From Spirodela intermedia (taxonomy: Eukaryota > Streptophyta > Magnoliopsida > Alismatales > Araceae): DNA of 64,000 nt. The DNA is taken from the NCBI GenBank assembly GCA_902729315.2, contig LR746279.1, forward strand, positions 1,192,001-1,256,000, in the 5' to 3' direction. Shown here in pieces: positions 45,045 through 57,400 of the stretch. Position 1 is the stretch's first letter; each line of letters begins with the position of its first letter. The position numbers and the translations under genes were made by a program. The notes under the pieces are model-generated. The model ran no database searches, was not told the DNA's origin, and saw only the letters and a list, made by a program, of their open reading frames with translations.

Positions 45045-45740
45045 TCAGTTGTGAATCGGGGGCTTCCTCGTAGCCGGAGAATAGTCCATCCCTTCTATGT
45101 CCATGACGCCGGGGTCCATCTCCTCGGCCGGCGGGTCGTGCTCGGCGACGACAGGGACGGCGGCGACCTCTTGTACCCGTTGACTTCTGGCGCTCTGTGG
45201 AAGATAACGAAAATCAACGTGAGGATGAAGACGACTACAGTGCTGGAATAATCGGAACGCCAGTTTGACTTTAATTGTTCTGACTAAAAGACAAACCTTT
45301 CGTGGCGCCCGGGTCAGAAGTTTTCTACTGTTTCCTGCGCGATAAGAGGGATAAAGTGAGTACTCTGAGCAAGTGAGAGAGCGAGAGAGAGAGAGAGAGG
45401 GAGAGAGAGAGAGAGAGGGAGAGAGAGAGAGAGATCATGTTTCGGATGATCAGAAGCAATAATCTTCATGAAAGTTTTCCCATCTACGGTTGGATTCTAA
45501 CTAAAATTCTAACTCTCCTTCATCATACCTGAATGGAGAGCTGTTCTTCCCACCGGAGCTCTCCCTGCTCTCACACTCCCACTGTCATCCTGAAACCGAC
45601 CGAATACCTTCAGCTTTCGATCCCCAGAATAGAGTAAAACAAGATGAGGGGTCCCGAAAACAAGAAACCCACCTGCTGGTTCCTCTCCAAGGCGGACGAA
45701 GGCTCTTCTTCCATCCCATTCCCTAGATAGACAGATTAGC

Positions 45741-45773
<33 letters not shown>

Positions 45774-45974
45774 AGGGAGAGAGGGAGGGAGAGAGGGAGA
45801 GAGAGTAGACCATCTTAGTCATCCAGAAATCCACTAATAAACGGCTGTGATGGGAGGAATAGTGAGGGTTTCCGTCATCGTACCTCTTCCCGCGGCGGTG
45901 TCTAGAGGCAGCAGCAACAGCAGCAGCAGCAGCAGCAGCAGCAAGAGGAGCAACGCTGACACCCGAGCCCTCAT
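45045..45974 (-). CDS. RGF: RGF/GOLVEN/CLEL root-growth peptide hormone precursor, five exons
   Basis: Minus-strand exons, 5' to 3': 45974-45884, 45722-45673, 45589-45529, 45334-45297, 45194-45045. All introns are GT-AG, phases 1, 0, 1, 0, and the 390 coding bases give 129 residues and a TGA. Exon 1 encodes MRARVSA, 15 leucines and PLDTAAGR, a signal peptide. The middle is hydrophilic. The C-terminus is acidic (AEEMDPGVMDIEGM) followed by DYSPATRKPPIHN and stop. Asp-Tyr start and I/R-HN end define the RGF/GLV/CLEL family. The peptide is secreted, Tyr sulphated by TPST, Pro hydroxylated, and sensed by RGI receptor kinases to control root meristem and gravity responses. CT-rich microsatellites before the exon 2 and exon 4 acceptors supply polypyrimidine tracts. 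The exon 5 frame and peptide are clear; middle exons are inferred from splice sites and frame. Confidence 0.82.
45048..45086 (-). other. Predicted mature RGF peptide, 13 residues
   Basis: DYSPATRKPPIHN, directly before the stop codon. Asp1-Tyr2 is the sulphation site. Pro10, in the PPIHN end, matches the hydroxylated Pro of known RGF peptides. It is closest in pattern to members ending KPPIHN. Confidence 0.85.
45375..45434. repeat. GA microsatellite in RGF intron 3
   Basis: Interrupted GA run of about 60 bases; on the coding strand a CT tract upstream of the exon 4 acceptor. Confidence 0.92.
45740..45806. repeat. GA/GGGA microsatellite in RGF intron 1
   Basis: GA run followed by GGGA units; on the coding strand a CT tract ending about 17 bases from the exon 2 acceptor. 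Confidence 0.92.
45909..45944. repeat. CAG/CTG trinucleotide repeat coding for the signal-peptide leucines
   Basis: Eight pure CAG units (45918-45941) flanked by CAA and CAG units. On the minus strand these are CTG/TTG leucine codons of RGF residues 8-22. Confidence 0.9.
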
Positions 45975-46123
45975 TCTGGAGGAGTCCACCGGCGAGAGAG
46001 AGGCGACCAAGGAGAAGGAAAGAGTAGATGGCGGGAGCTCCCTCTCAGTTTCTTCCTCAAATAATACTCCACCAGGCGGATGTGGGGTATCGAGACAATG
46101 TTCTCAATATCCCCCCGTTTCCG

Positions 46124-46133
46124 CTATATATAC
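46124..46133 (-). promoter_or_regulatory. TATA box candidate of the RGF gene
   Basis: The minus strand reads TATATATAG about 150 bases upstream of the start codon, a normal distance for a plant TATA box plus 5' leader. Two G-boxes lie further upstream (46350-46355, 46407-46412). Confidence 0.55.
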
Positions 46134-46349
46134 AATCATAGAACATATACTATCATATATCATCATCTCTCACATTTTTCACTGTTTTACTGTGCCTTCG
46201 GGGGCCTCTCCCCCTACTTCGGAAGAGCGAGTAAATGAGATTATGTACTACTATTACGTTGCACCATGCAGGAAACAGCGGCCGGACGGCGGTCGGGAGG
46301 GGCGGGCATGTTGCCGGTTGCCGGCCAGTTGGTCCCCCCGCCGGCCGGC

Positions 46350-46412
46350 CACGTGGATGTCCACGTCTGGCCTCCATCGGAAAGCGGCGTGTTGACTTGG
46401 GGCGTCCACGTG
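46350..46412. promoter_or_regulatory. Two G-box motifs (CACGTG) in a GC-rich block upstream of RGF
   Basis: CACGTG at 46350-46355 and 46407-46412 within a GC-rich island (about 46260-46560). G-boxes bind bZIP and bHLH factors. Reading frames of the island look composition-driven, with no recognisable product. Confidence 0.4.
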
Positions 46413-46560
46413 GCGGCCGGCTGCCCACGCCGCCTGTCTGCGCTTTCTCTGGCAAGAAGACATGGTGGGTGGTGACCCTGCCTGGGCTTGACGACGGCTG
46501 CTCCCCCGGCGATACCGCCGCCGACCTCTCCCCACCTTCCGGCGGCCGCCATTAAATTCC

Positions 46561-47490
46561 GTCTCAAAGAAACGTGAGATCGACGTCGGAGGAAGCTCGA
46601 AAATCTGATCAGACGGATAAAAACGGCGCCACGCAGCTTCACTGTCTCACCCAACTTCGTTTACCATCATATTGTAACCAGGAGCCCTTAATCTTGATTC
46701 AGGAATTCAGCGCCGAAGAGAGGATATACCTTCCTTGTAATCAACGAGGGCTGCCACGGGAGGGACCGCATCCGAGAGATTCCCCCGTCATAAATTTCTA
46801 CGCAAGTAGCCGTTGACCCAGAGCAGCGGCTGACCCTGAAGTATCCTTCATAGCCCCGGATTATTCTAATCAGCCCATGTAAACTTACCAAACAGACATT
46901 TATACACTAAAGTTCATAGAATAAAGTCCCAGAAACGAAATCTTCGTCGGATCTCCGCGAAGCCTGTCAATCTCTCCTCGTTCTCAACGCCCATCTGGTG
47001 TCGGAAACATCCATCTACCTCGCATTTAATGTGTCGAAAACAGTCCCTTCTCCCATAGATCAATCAAGGTACGCTCGAACAAGTGACGTGTGGGATCTTA
47101 TCTCGCCTTCTGAATCCCGCGAGGACCACTGCTGGTGCAGGAACAGCTCGTTAATGCGCAGGCAGAGACCATAGTGAATATAGTTCACCGCATCACGCAG
47201 TAATCGGCTGGAGATCGTTTGAGAGAGAAGATATCGTCAGGTTAGGTGCAGTCTTATTGACACGTAAGTTACGAGGTGGGATAGTGGGTAATTTAGAGAA
47301 TTATTCAGGAGTGAGCAACCTTTTGACTAAGACCATAACCGCGTAATAGTCCATACGTAGGCCAGCTTTGACTTTTCTTAAAAGTGATTAAATCTGAGTA
47401 AAGCTTTACTTATGTAGTAATAAGGCAGAGCTATTCTTAACAAGGGCCAAAGAAGTCAACAACGTAGCCCTTGAGAAAGGAAATCAATCA
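46561..47490. other. Intergenic stretch, nothing recognised
   Basis: No coding exon, tRNA or element signature that I can support on either strand. Confidence 0.45.
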
Positions 47491-47970
47491 CCCTTGGGAG
47501 TTTTTTAAGTCTAAGAAAGAGGTGACTGAAGGACGTCAGGTGTCAGCACTATCCGAAGGGTAACAAGTAACCGATACGGTGAGCCGACGAGACCGTCAGC
47601 CCGGATCGACGTGAGAGACGCCTAGTGGTGGTCTAGAGTCAAAGAGTGACAGATAGCCACGTGAGGGACATCTGCGATGGTCAAAAGTGAAGAAGAGGCT
47701 TGGAGAAGGAGATGGGTGCCTCGGTCAAAGGGTGACAGATCCTAAAAGTAGTCAAAAACTGAGATCAAATACCTATCATATAAGAGATTGACGAGCTCTT
47801 CTTGTTCCCAGTTCCCATCCATCCTCCGTTCGTTCCTGCCCTTCGCTAACATTCAACTACTGGCAAAGGGTCTCCATCGCCATCGTTTTCTCAGTCCCCT
47901 CTCATGTCTCCCAGACGTTTGCATGGCGACGGCACTTGGCTCTCCTTCCAACTGCCCACCGTGGGCACGA
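47490..47970 (+). repeat. Possible LTR end and primer site of an unknown LTR element
   Basis: Several GTCAAA W-box-like repeats (47640-47765), a TATA-like CATATAAGAG near 47778, then a pyrimidine-rich leader and CTGCCCACCGTGGGCACGATGG near 47955. The last resembles the CCCACCGTGGG primer-site region that follows LTRs of some plant gypsy elements. No partner LTR, gag or pol is present nearby. The adjoining open frame (47788-48459) shows no known protein and ends in CT-repeat translation. Confidence 0.3.
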
Positions 47971-48344
47971 TGGAGATCTTGCCGCGAGACATGGCGGTCC
48001 CGCCGGAGCAACTCACCGGTCCCCGGAGCCGATGTGCCGCTGGGTGAGATACGGAGCGCGCAAGTGAATGTCTGTTCTCTTCCTCCTCCTACATCTCTCC
48101 TCTCCCGAACTGTCCCTGTCTCTCTCTCCTTCTCTCTCTCTCTCTATCTCTGTACCATCCTATTTCTCTGTCTCTGTCTTTTTCTGTATGTTTATGCGTC
48201 TCTCCCTCCCTTCCTGAAGATTGAGAGCTCTCCTACCGCACTGTCTCCATGGGATCAAGTGACCTCTTCAGATTTCTCAATGGGATCACAGAAGCCACCC
48301 CTGCTTTCTCTCTGTGGAATGCTATTCAATCTCCTGCGGATTAT

Positions 48345-48384
<40 letters not shown>

Positions 48385-48969
48385 ATCCCCTTTAAGCGAC
48401 AAAGCCTGCCCCCAGCAATCACAAACTTGCAGCCTTTCGCAGTCAGTATGGGATTTTGATCCTCCGCGGGATGACAAACTTTAAATTCTGTGTCTCTCTA
48501 TCCCATTGTTTTTTCTACGGGATACAAATCTTGCGACTGTTCAGCTCGTTCTCCGTCAATATTGGATTTTGATCTCCACGGGACCATAAACTTATAACTC
48601 TCTCTCTCCCCCTCTCTCCCCCTCTCCCTCTCGTTCTCACACTCTCTCTCTCCCCCCTCCAAATCCCCTTATACGTGACGACTACCCACTCATCTCCTTA
48701 CGTGCTGTTGTGCACGATAAATATACATGTTTGCATCAACTTTCTGGAGATTCCCACTCTCGCCAGGGTAATGAATAATTTCTGGACCCTCCTTTCTTTC
48801 GAGAAGTTTCCTTTTATGGTATATATATAGCCAGAATATTAATTATTATTTGAGACAGATATATTAATAAATGTAAAATAATGTTGATACGGAAACGTTG
48901 GATTTTTATTTTGTTGGATTTTTATTTTGATGAAAATATATCACGAATAATATTATTATACAATATTTG

Positions 48970-49006
<37 letters not shown>

Positions 49007-49240
49007 TTTTAGTGCGGGACCCGGTCCGTGGAAACCGGCCCGGTCCAATTTTCGGGGCAACGCGGTTCAACGAGAGTATTTCGAAAGAGTAGAAACCATT
49101 ATTGGGCCACGGAGTGAAGTCCGGGTCCGGATATTTCCTTATTGGGCCTGTCCGTTGACAATGCACACCAGGGAAAAGAAAAATGGGAGAATAAACGAAT
49201 TTCGGCAATAAATTCCTAAATCGAAGAAAATTGTCGCTCC
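47971..49240. other. Intergenic stretch with CT/GA microsatellites
   Basis: CT run at 48346-48383, CT-rich tracts at 48600-48660, GA run at 48972-49003. No supported gene. TGGGCC site II motifs at 49103-49108 and 49143-49148 probably belong to the promoter of the BAG6-like gene. Confidence 0.5.
49103..49148 (+). promoter_or_regulatory. Two site II motifs upstream of the BAG6-like gene
   Basis: Two TGGGCC motifs 40 bases apart, 100-150 bases before the presumed 5' untranslated exon, as in promoters of constitutively expressed plant genes. Confidence 0.5.
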
Positions 49241-49249
49241 TTTCGGGGA

Positions 49250-49396
49250 AGGGGGATGAGCGGAAGGAAGGCTGACAGAAGAGTGTATCCGGGCCTACTT
49301 TTCTACTTGATCTTCCATTCCGCGCCTCTTTTCCCCCCTCCGCTTCTAGATTTGTTCTGCTCGTCTCCCGCCGTGGAGACGCGTCCAACAGCTCAG
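49250..49396 (+). other. Probable 5' untranslated exon of the BAG6-like gene
   Basis: Exon-like sequence ends CAGCTCAG at 49396 before GTAATTTG, a good donor. The first coding exon begins after an AG at 51402, leaving a 2-kb leader intron. The transcription start is not visible; placement rests on the donor and the promoter motifs just upstream. Confidence 0.45.
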
Positions 49397-51419
49397 GTAA
49401 TTTGGATTTCTATGCCACACTCTGGAGTACGGCTTGTTCGAATTATTGCCCCTTGATGCTTGCTCGACGATTAGAATCTGGTAGTCATGAGAAGCGTTAG
49501 GTTTTTATCTGTACCGTTTGTTATGCACGGGGTTAGATGTTTTCTTCCTTTAACTGTACTTCTGGTTGCGTTGCCCATGGCGTACTGTGCCCTTACAGAA
49601 TTTTCTTCTTCTCTTTTGTTGCTTGGGTTGTCCGTGGTTAGACTTATTGGGTTTTTTTGATAGAGCGATGGATTTAAGAAGGGTCGTGCTTCCTTGTTGT
49701 TCTTGCTGCCGGAGCCTTTTTCTTTCCGGAAATCGGGCATTTCCGCGTCAAGATTCGTGAATCGACTCTCCTTTTTATGATCAGGTAATCGGTGTTGGTA
49801 TTTTTCGATTTTTTCCGCGATTCTGATTCCAGTAGCATCACTGACGTCTGGTGTAGTGTTGGTATTTTTTTATTTTATTTTCTTTTTGCCGAATTTCTTT
49901 GATGTTTAGGCTTAGTATAACTATGATGCTTCATTCTCTCGTTAGAAACTGGACCTGCTATTCTAAACGAAATTATTTCAATGAACCCAAGTTTCTGTCA
50001 GGAGAACTATACTCACGTCGTGTCTTTGGTAGTCTTTGGGTTCATTGTTGGGGTTCCTTGTTTTGGGAAATCTCTGTTGGTAATAGATTTATGTTTGCAT
50101 TGACTCTCCAATTAAACGTCCAACATGAAATGATTTTGCCATAATCTGTTTTATTCGGAAAATGCAGATTCCTTCAAGTGTTAGGGACTGAATTTTTTAC
50201 TAGTAAAATACGATATCGTCCTGTCTGAATTTTGAAAATTAATATTTTTATATTTTTTTTCTTATCAAGGAAGTTGTTGTTGGAAGTTGATGGCCTTTCT
50301 ACACCTCAGATTTGCATGATCTACCTTTTGAAGTATCTTTTGACCATTATCCTGTGCCGCATATTTTTTTCCAAATATGGATCTATATCTGTTTTCTCTT
50401 GATGAAAGTTCTTGTTGGAGACTTAGGCAACCTTCTTCAGACCTGGATCTAGAGAAGTGGTGACTCCGACTGACAGTCTTTTAGATAAAGGCATAAACTT
50501 CCCAGCACATATTCGTTCATTCCACTAGTTCTTTTATCCTATCTATGGAGGACATTGATGATTATCAAGCCAAGATCTGCTGCTTTTCTCTTAAGATGTA
50601 TTTCAAAATTAGTAGGGAAAAAAACACTCAGGCCAGTTGTTTTCGAGTGGCTCTTACCCTTTTGTCCCCGTTCATTATTGAGTGACTATTGCTTGAACTT
50701 GTACTGCTTGTTTCTCACGAACTGGATCCTTCGTCAATTGTGTGGTGCGAGGTAGTGTAGTCAATTTTTTAGATTTTTTTTCTGTTTTTCTTTGAGCATG
50801 CATAAATGGTATTACTATCTTCCTCTCTTTGTTGAAAAGTATTGCGTACACTATGTATTGAAACACCTGGAGAGTTTGCAGTGACCTCGTCATTTTTTAT
50901 CATTATATATGCATGGTGTTTTCGATCACAGTCCTTGTCCTGAACAGTTTTTTCACTTGTGCTGTTATCATCTTGGCTGTTCCTTGAGATATAAAGCCTA
51001 TTCCTGGTTGTCTCACATTAATGCTTTTGATTTGCATTAACTTATAGCAATTACTTTGGGGTTAGCTTTTTGAAAACCTTCCCTGGATGTCAAACACCTG
51101 GCTACAGCAATTGGCTTCATGAGTTTCAAACCATCCAGGAACTTAGGGTGGTAAGGGATCTGGGAATGTCTAGTTCCAGAAGCTCGTAATGCACATAGAA
51201 TCAATGGAAGATACTGTCCCAATGGCACTTCTTGCTGATTGGAAACGATATCCATCTGAAAATAGAATATTAGATTGTCATTCTCCCATTTAGAGGCTTA
51301 TTTTTTAAAAATAACTTTTAAAAAATGCTTCGTTTTGAGAAGCTTTTCCAAAAAAAAATTATCTAGCACTTCTTTATGTCATTGATGGTCTACTTCTTCC
51401 AGGTTTTAATCTGGGCGTG

Positions 51420-54400
51420 ATGGAAACTACCAATGCCAATGAAGTTGGTGTTTCTGGGACAACCGAGGAATTTCCAGAGTCAACTGTTGAGATAAATGTA
51501 AAAACTTTGGACTCGCAGACATATACTCTACGGGTTAATAAATATGTAAGTTTTGGTTTTCTTCAAATTCCTGACAACAGCATTAATATTGTAGCTGTTC
51601 TGGATTTTTCTGAAATTTTATTCCCTCAGTCCTTATATATCTGTTTTACATGATTGGTTTTCTTGCCTATTCATTCATCACCATGGTATCCACTGTTTGA
51701 ATTGTTGCCACATAAATTTCAGGGTTTTTCTTTTGATGGGTAAACAATGCCTGTGGGTGCTATTTATTTGACGAAATTAAATAAGAATTACAATATTTAT
51801 CTTCACCTCTGAAAGGAAAAAAGGTATTATGGCCTTCTTAGTGCCCTTTCAAAAGAGCCATAAGTTACTTATGAAGATAATTTTTTAATGACATCGTTTT
51901 ACGCCAAAATCAAATATGACACTCAGTTACGCTTACCTATACATCGTTGGTGTCTCTTTTCGCATGTTGCTTACCTTTTCGCTGCTCCATCGCTCTTTTC
52001 CCTCTGCTGCTACATGTCACCTGTCTTTTTGAGGGAAGGGATGGAAGAAGAACCTGCATTGACCTTGGGAAGTCATTTCGATATTTCTGCTTGAAGGTTT
52101 TCAATCGAGGGTTTGCCTAAATATCATTCCTGATTATCTCTCTACTAGTCTTCTAATTATTTAATGTCATATGTTGAGACTTAACTCTTTTACGAAAGAA
52201 AGTTATGGCACAATCTGCAAACATGATAGACTGAGCCACGTCCTGTGCTATTTGATTTTAAAAAGTAGTGGGACGTCATTTAATGTTTATGGAGACGAGC
52301 AAATTTTGTTTGATGGAACGTTGTGGGAAGATGTTAAAAGTGATACTTGCCATTGAGTCAACCAATGGCCCATTATAGGGAAAGCAATGACACGAAATTC
52401 CAAGAAATCTTCAAAAGTGTGCGATTGATGGTCAATGAAGTCGTATTATTGTATCTTCATAGTTTAATGTAATGGAGATAGGGGGTGAACTTCAATGTTT
52501 GAAAATATGACGAGTAGGATTCTTATTCTGCTATGTTTTATTTTTCTTAATAAAATACCAGCCCAATATGTGAGGAGGGGACATTGGCCGCTTTTCTAGC
52601 TGTAGTATTTGTGTGTTGCTGTTTTTGCCTCACTACATTTTGGTCATTTCATGTTACTCTGAGGGCACTGGGTGAGACTGGATGATAGGCACTCAACGTG
52701 TGTGCACTGGGTAAGACTGGTCATTGCATGTCTGTATTTTTTGGCAGCTTTACTTCACTTGGATGCCAGACACCTTTCTAATTTCTCGAAACAATTTTCT
52801 ATCCCAACCTCCTGGCATCAGTGCCTACCACTCAAAAAGAATCCATGTTTGTAGCTCCCTTTTTCCAACCACCACAATGCACAAATCAATTGCAGTCATA
52901 TTCCTCTCATTGAAACCTTAGAATCTATTATCATACCAGTGTAATCTTCACCACGTCTTTCCTGAAATATGCATGCAGATTTTCTCCTGATCCGTGATAG
53001 AAGCTGAACAACTTGTCATCTTCATGCCAAGCATTCTAGAGTTTTCAGGATTTTTCCCTTTAAGGATGTCTATTTCGTCCATTTAATATCTCTAGATTAT
53101 CGGTTTGCATTTTAATCTTGCTTTTTCCTCTAGTTTGAAATTTTTTAGTTTAATCTGTTGATTACAGACCTCAGTTGATGTGGAAGCTAAGAAAATCAAT
53201 ATTTGTACCTGTAACGTTGTAATTGAGGATTACCCTTCGAGAAGACTGAAACACCAGTGGAAGATAAATGAACTTTTGACATACAGAAACATAAGAGAAC
53301 ATATTAGATCATTGAGCACTGTGGGATGATACTTGCTGTTAGCAAGATCCCCAGATCTGTTTACCTAAAATAGAGGTGGCCTTCAACAACATTAGAGCTG
53401 ATATTTAACGTATGATGATAAATTCTCAGAAAGTTTTTACATGTTATACCATGAGGCAGTTGGCCATAATGATTAATAGAATATTCAGAAATAGGATATT
53501 GAGCATTTTTATACCATCAATCTGCCTTTTACTTTCATATCTGCATGACTCTCTATGACAGAGGGGTGAAGAATTTTGCAGGGGTGAAGCTGGTTCGGGT
53601 AGAAGTGATAAATAAAAGTCGTTAAAAGGTTTTGTCGCGTTTTTGTTTAATCTGCTATTAGATTTGTAATCACTTGGGCTTATATGATGTTAAGACAAAT
53701 TGTTCTGGAACCGAAAGAGGCTTGATGCATTTTTTCTATTCAAAATAAAGAAACTTCTATTCTGAAGTCCTTGTGGACATAAAAGTTGTATGTTTGAGGC
53801 ATACTTATTTGATTTTGTTTCAATTTGTAACACTTGAAGAATGGACTGACTATTGGAAAACAGGTGTATGGGTTTTTCTTCATCTCCATGGTTTTGTCCT
53901 TGTCAATCCAGTGTGAGACTATGATTTGTAGATTTGTAGACTCAATTATGACAGTGTCTGAGATCTTGATTGCATGAGTTCTTGCCGTTTTTTTCCTTTT
54001 TCATTCTGACCTGTGCACGAAAGCAGTTCATGACAGTCTTACATTCAAGATTATCAACACCGCATCTTCTGCATCACTATCTGTTCTTGGACTATGAATA
54101 GTTTAATATTTTACGTGTCTGATTAATTGTATATTGTATTTTCATATTTTAGCATTAATCATGAACAGTTGTGGCTGTCCGTTTCTCTTTATATAATGAT
54201 TATTCCGTTATGCACATAGCATTAATCATGTATTATTCCGTTTCTCCTCGTGCAGGTGCCAGTCCCTGCCCTGAAGGAACAAATTGCTAATTTAACTGGG
54301 ATATTATCAGGGCAACAACGCCTCATTTGTCGGGGAAAGGTGTTAAAGGATGATCAGCTACTTTCAGCTTACCGTATCCTTCGATTTTTTAACCATATTT

Positions 54401-57400
54401 ATTCCTTCGCAAACGGTATTGAGGCTGCAAATTTTTAATTTTTTTCCACCTGATTACAGTGGAGATTTTAATAACCCTACTATAAACTACGATAGACATT
54501 TTTTTTTTTTCCATTGCAACAGAGAAAAACATAGACTTTTAGTTGTTTGTATGAATGCTTCAGGACCTGTGATTCTAGGGTAATCATTTACAGTTAGTAA
54601 TTTATCGATCAACAGATTGCCTTCATTATTAACAGAGTATTTAACGCTTGATGATATCTCTGTCTATATGAGGTCAAAAATCTGATAGCATAAAAGTGAG
54701 GGGCAAAGTAAGTTGGTTTTGATCATTTTTTAGCCACGGTCATAATAAAGGACTTTTTCTTCTTGAGAGATCATTACTGATGGTTTTATCAGAATAAAAT
54801 CATATATTGGTTGATTATGAGAGATTCTGCATTCGAGTAAATTTTAGGAATTCTTTTTTGAACACGTTGTTTTTCAGGGGCTGGGTAAGTGAGATTATTA
54901 TCTGCAGCTTTAAGTTTTAAAAGCTGTGGGATATGATGATAATGATCCCTGATGATGTCTTAAGCCAGATATTACGAATAATCTTGCTTATGTCTGTGGT
55001 GTCAGCTTTGCTGGGTAGGATTGCTTTGTTTTCTCTCTTGCTCATTTTTCGGAACCATCATCCTATATGACCCATATTTGACGATTTTTTTTCCACATTC
55101 TCTATAGCATTATTTTCAAGTGATCTTTGGAACTCTTTTCACATTGTTCTGGTAAAGCCGTTTTAGTGTTTGAGCACTCTTTTTTTTTTTTCCTTTCAAA
55201 GGCAGTTCTTGGTTGATAAACTGTGCTTGAATGATGGTGGCTTAATAAACTTTTGACGATTTTTTAGTGTTTCGGATGGCATAATGCTGGTTAAAAGACA
55301 AATTTTTTATAGTGTTTGTATGTAACTTTGATTGATCAGCTATTTTCGTGTAAATTTGATTTCAAATTTTGTTTTGAAAATGAGGAAATAGTTATTTTTG
55401 CTAACTTTTACTGGCACAGTTCATTTTTCTAATTCCTGTAGATACTCAAGATATTTACTGATTTCTTCGTACATGGAATGTTTCTAATTCTGTGTGACAT
55501 TTTTGATCCAATTTTCGAATCCGGGTGTATTGTTGCCTTAATGGAAGATGTCTAGATGTGGAAGATGGTCACACATTGCACCTAGTTGTCAGACAGCCAC
55601 AGTCACAAACAATACCTAGCTCCATGCGACTTGATGATATACCCAGTCATCCAGGTTTAACTTTTTCCCAGACATGTTTACGTGCATATACATTCCTAGA
55701 CCTATACATTGTTGTCTGTATCTATACGTTTACATAAATTTGTTGACCGACGCTCCTTGTTTTGTTTCATTTTCCAATTCTCACGAGGCACCATATTGTC
55801 AATAGTATGGCCATATGACATTTGTTGACTGAGTAATGTGCAGATTCAATATCGAAGAAATGTGGATGAAGTGGATTATTTATGTGACCACCTTCAAAAA
55901 GCTCGTGAGCAAAACATAATTCGATTTCTTGATACGGCTCACTTTGCTTGAAAATAACCACGTTAGGGACAATTTGGCTAGTAAATGACCAAAGAAAAGG
56001 AGGGGGGGAGAGAGAGAGAAAGAGCACTTAATAGGAGGTCAGGTGAGAGGTGGACCTTTTCTTCTTCGATCATTGGTGCAAGCATTCGGTGGTTCTTTGT
56101 GATCCCCCATTCATCTGTCATTTAAGTAGCAGGGTGGGTTACATCTCCAGGAGGTACCCTTTGAAGAAGGTTATGATAGCTGCTTGCAATGGTGGAAAAC
56201 ACCAACAAGATTGTGTACCTCAATGCCTCCATTAGTCAGGGGAGTGTCAGTGCTGAGATCACTCCTGGTTGCCATCATGACGGGTGTTGTCTGTACATTG
56301 GATATGGCTAAAGATGACTTTTGATGGTTTGGATATAGTAGACATTTTATACTTGGGTTCAATGAGAGTGATGATGGTATCTTCTTCTCGTGGTGGTCAG
56401 TGGAGAAAATCACATTTAACAGACTTGCTATGGTAAGGCACACGAATACAGTTTTATCTCGTAGATGACAGAGATCATAGGTGACCTAAAGCTCCCAAGA
56501 AAGTAATGGGATACAAATTTTTCCTTTTGCGTGGTTACCTATGCCTCAAAGGCAGAGGCAAGTTGTTTAGCATCTGGAGGAAGAGGTTAGTTGATTACAC
56601 TACAAAAAAGAGATGTTTTCTTTTTCTTCTGAATCATGTGTATACTGAACTGATAAAAAAACTGATGATACCTGACCCGATCATCGAATAATTATACTGC
56701 CAGCTTGAAAATTGATGTAGGGAGTAGTCTATAAGAATATCCTGCGGAACTAAATTGAAAAGTAAAAAGTGTGTCGAATGAGAAGAGACCAGTTAGTTGA
56801 AAAAACTGAGAAATCAAAGGGAAAAAAGGAGAAAAAATGTAAAGGAAAAAGGCAAAGAAAGTGAAGAACCATGATTTGACTCCTTGTTGCTGAAATTGGT
56901 GGCAGCAGCAGCTGAAGCACCAATATCATCCGCTGCAGCTCTTCTCTATATGTAGCATTCTTTTCTTCTATTTGTCTGCCTCCTTTTCTTTATAATTTCT
57001 GTCAAACTAGGATCTCGATCTTCTTGTTCAGGTCTTCACCCTCCCCTCTCTCACTGTAGCCACCCAGAAATCCCTTTAGTGTAGATTTCCGAAAAGTCAT
57101 TCTTCAATTAACCTCTACACCTGTTTAAATACCGGTTACATCTATAGTAGACCAAACCCACCCTCTTATTTTGACGAAACAAAGGAGCCCATTAAGTAGT
57201 CCATAACTGACTTACATAAGGGCCCAAATAGAAGAGCGGCTCTACATAAGGAAATACACACAACGAAATCCTAGCTTGTCTGACAGTTTCTTCTTTTTAT
57301 ACTTCTTCTCTCCCCCTTTCTCTTTTCCTTCCGTTTGACCAGCCAGACTTAAGGAGAAGCAATATATCATAAATAGTTTCAAATTTTACAAATGATTTTT

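Noticed and set aside
44841-45251. 136-codon plus frame with long Ser-Leu run
   Set aside because: Mostly translation of the CT microsatellite, and it is antisense to the well supported last exon of the RGF gene.
45847-46395. 182-codon plus frame with poly-Ser
   Set aside because: Antisense of RGF exon 1; the serine run is the other strand of the leucine-coding repeat.
46241-46654. Overlapping frames on both strands in the GC-rich island
   Set aside because: High GC gives open frames in several phases at once; no domain, no codon preference that I can see.
47788-48459. 223-codon plus frame
   Set aside because: Second half is CT-repeat translation; first half has no recognisable protein features and overlaps a possible LTR end.
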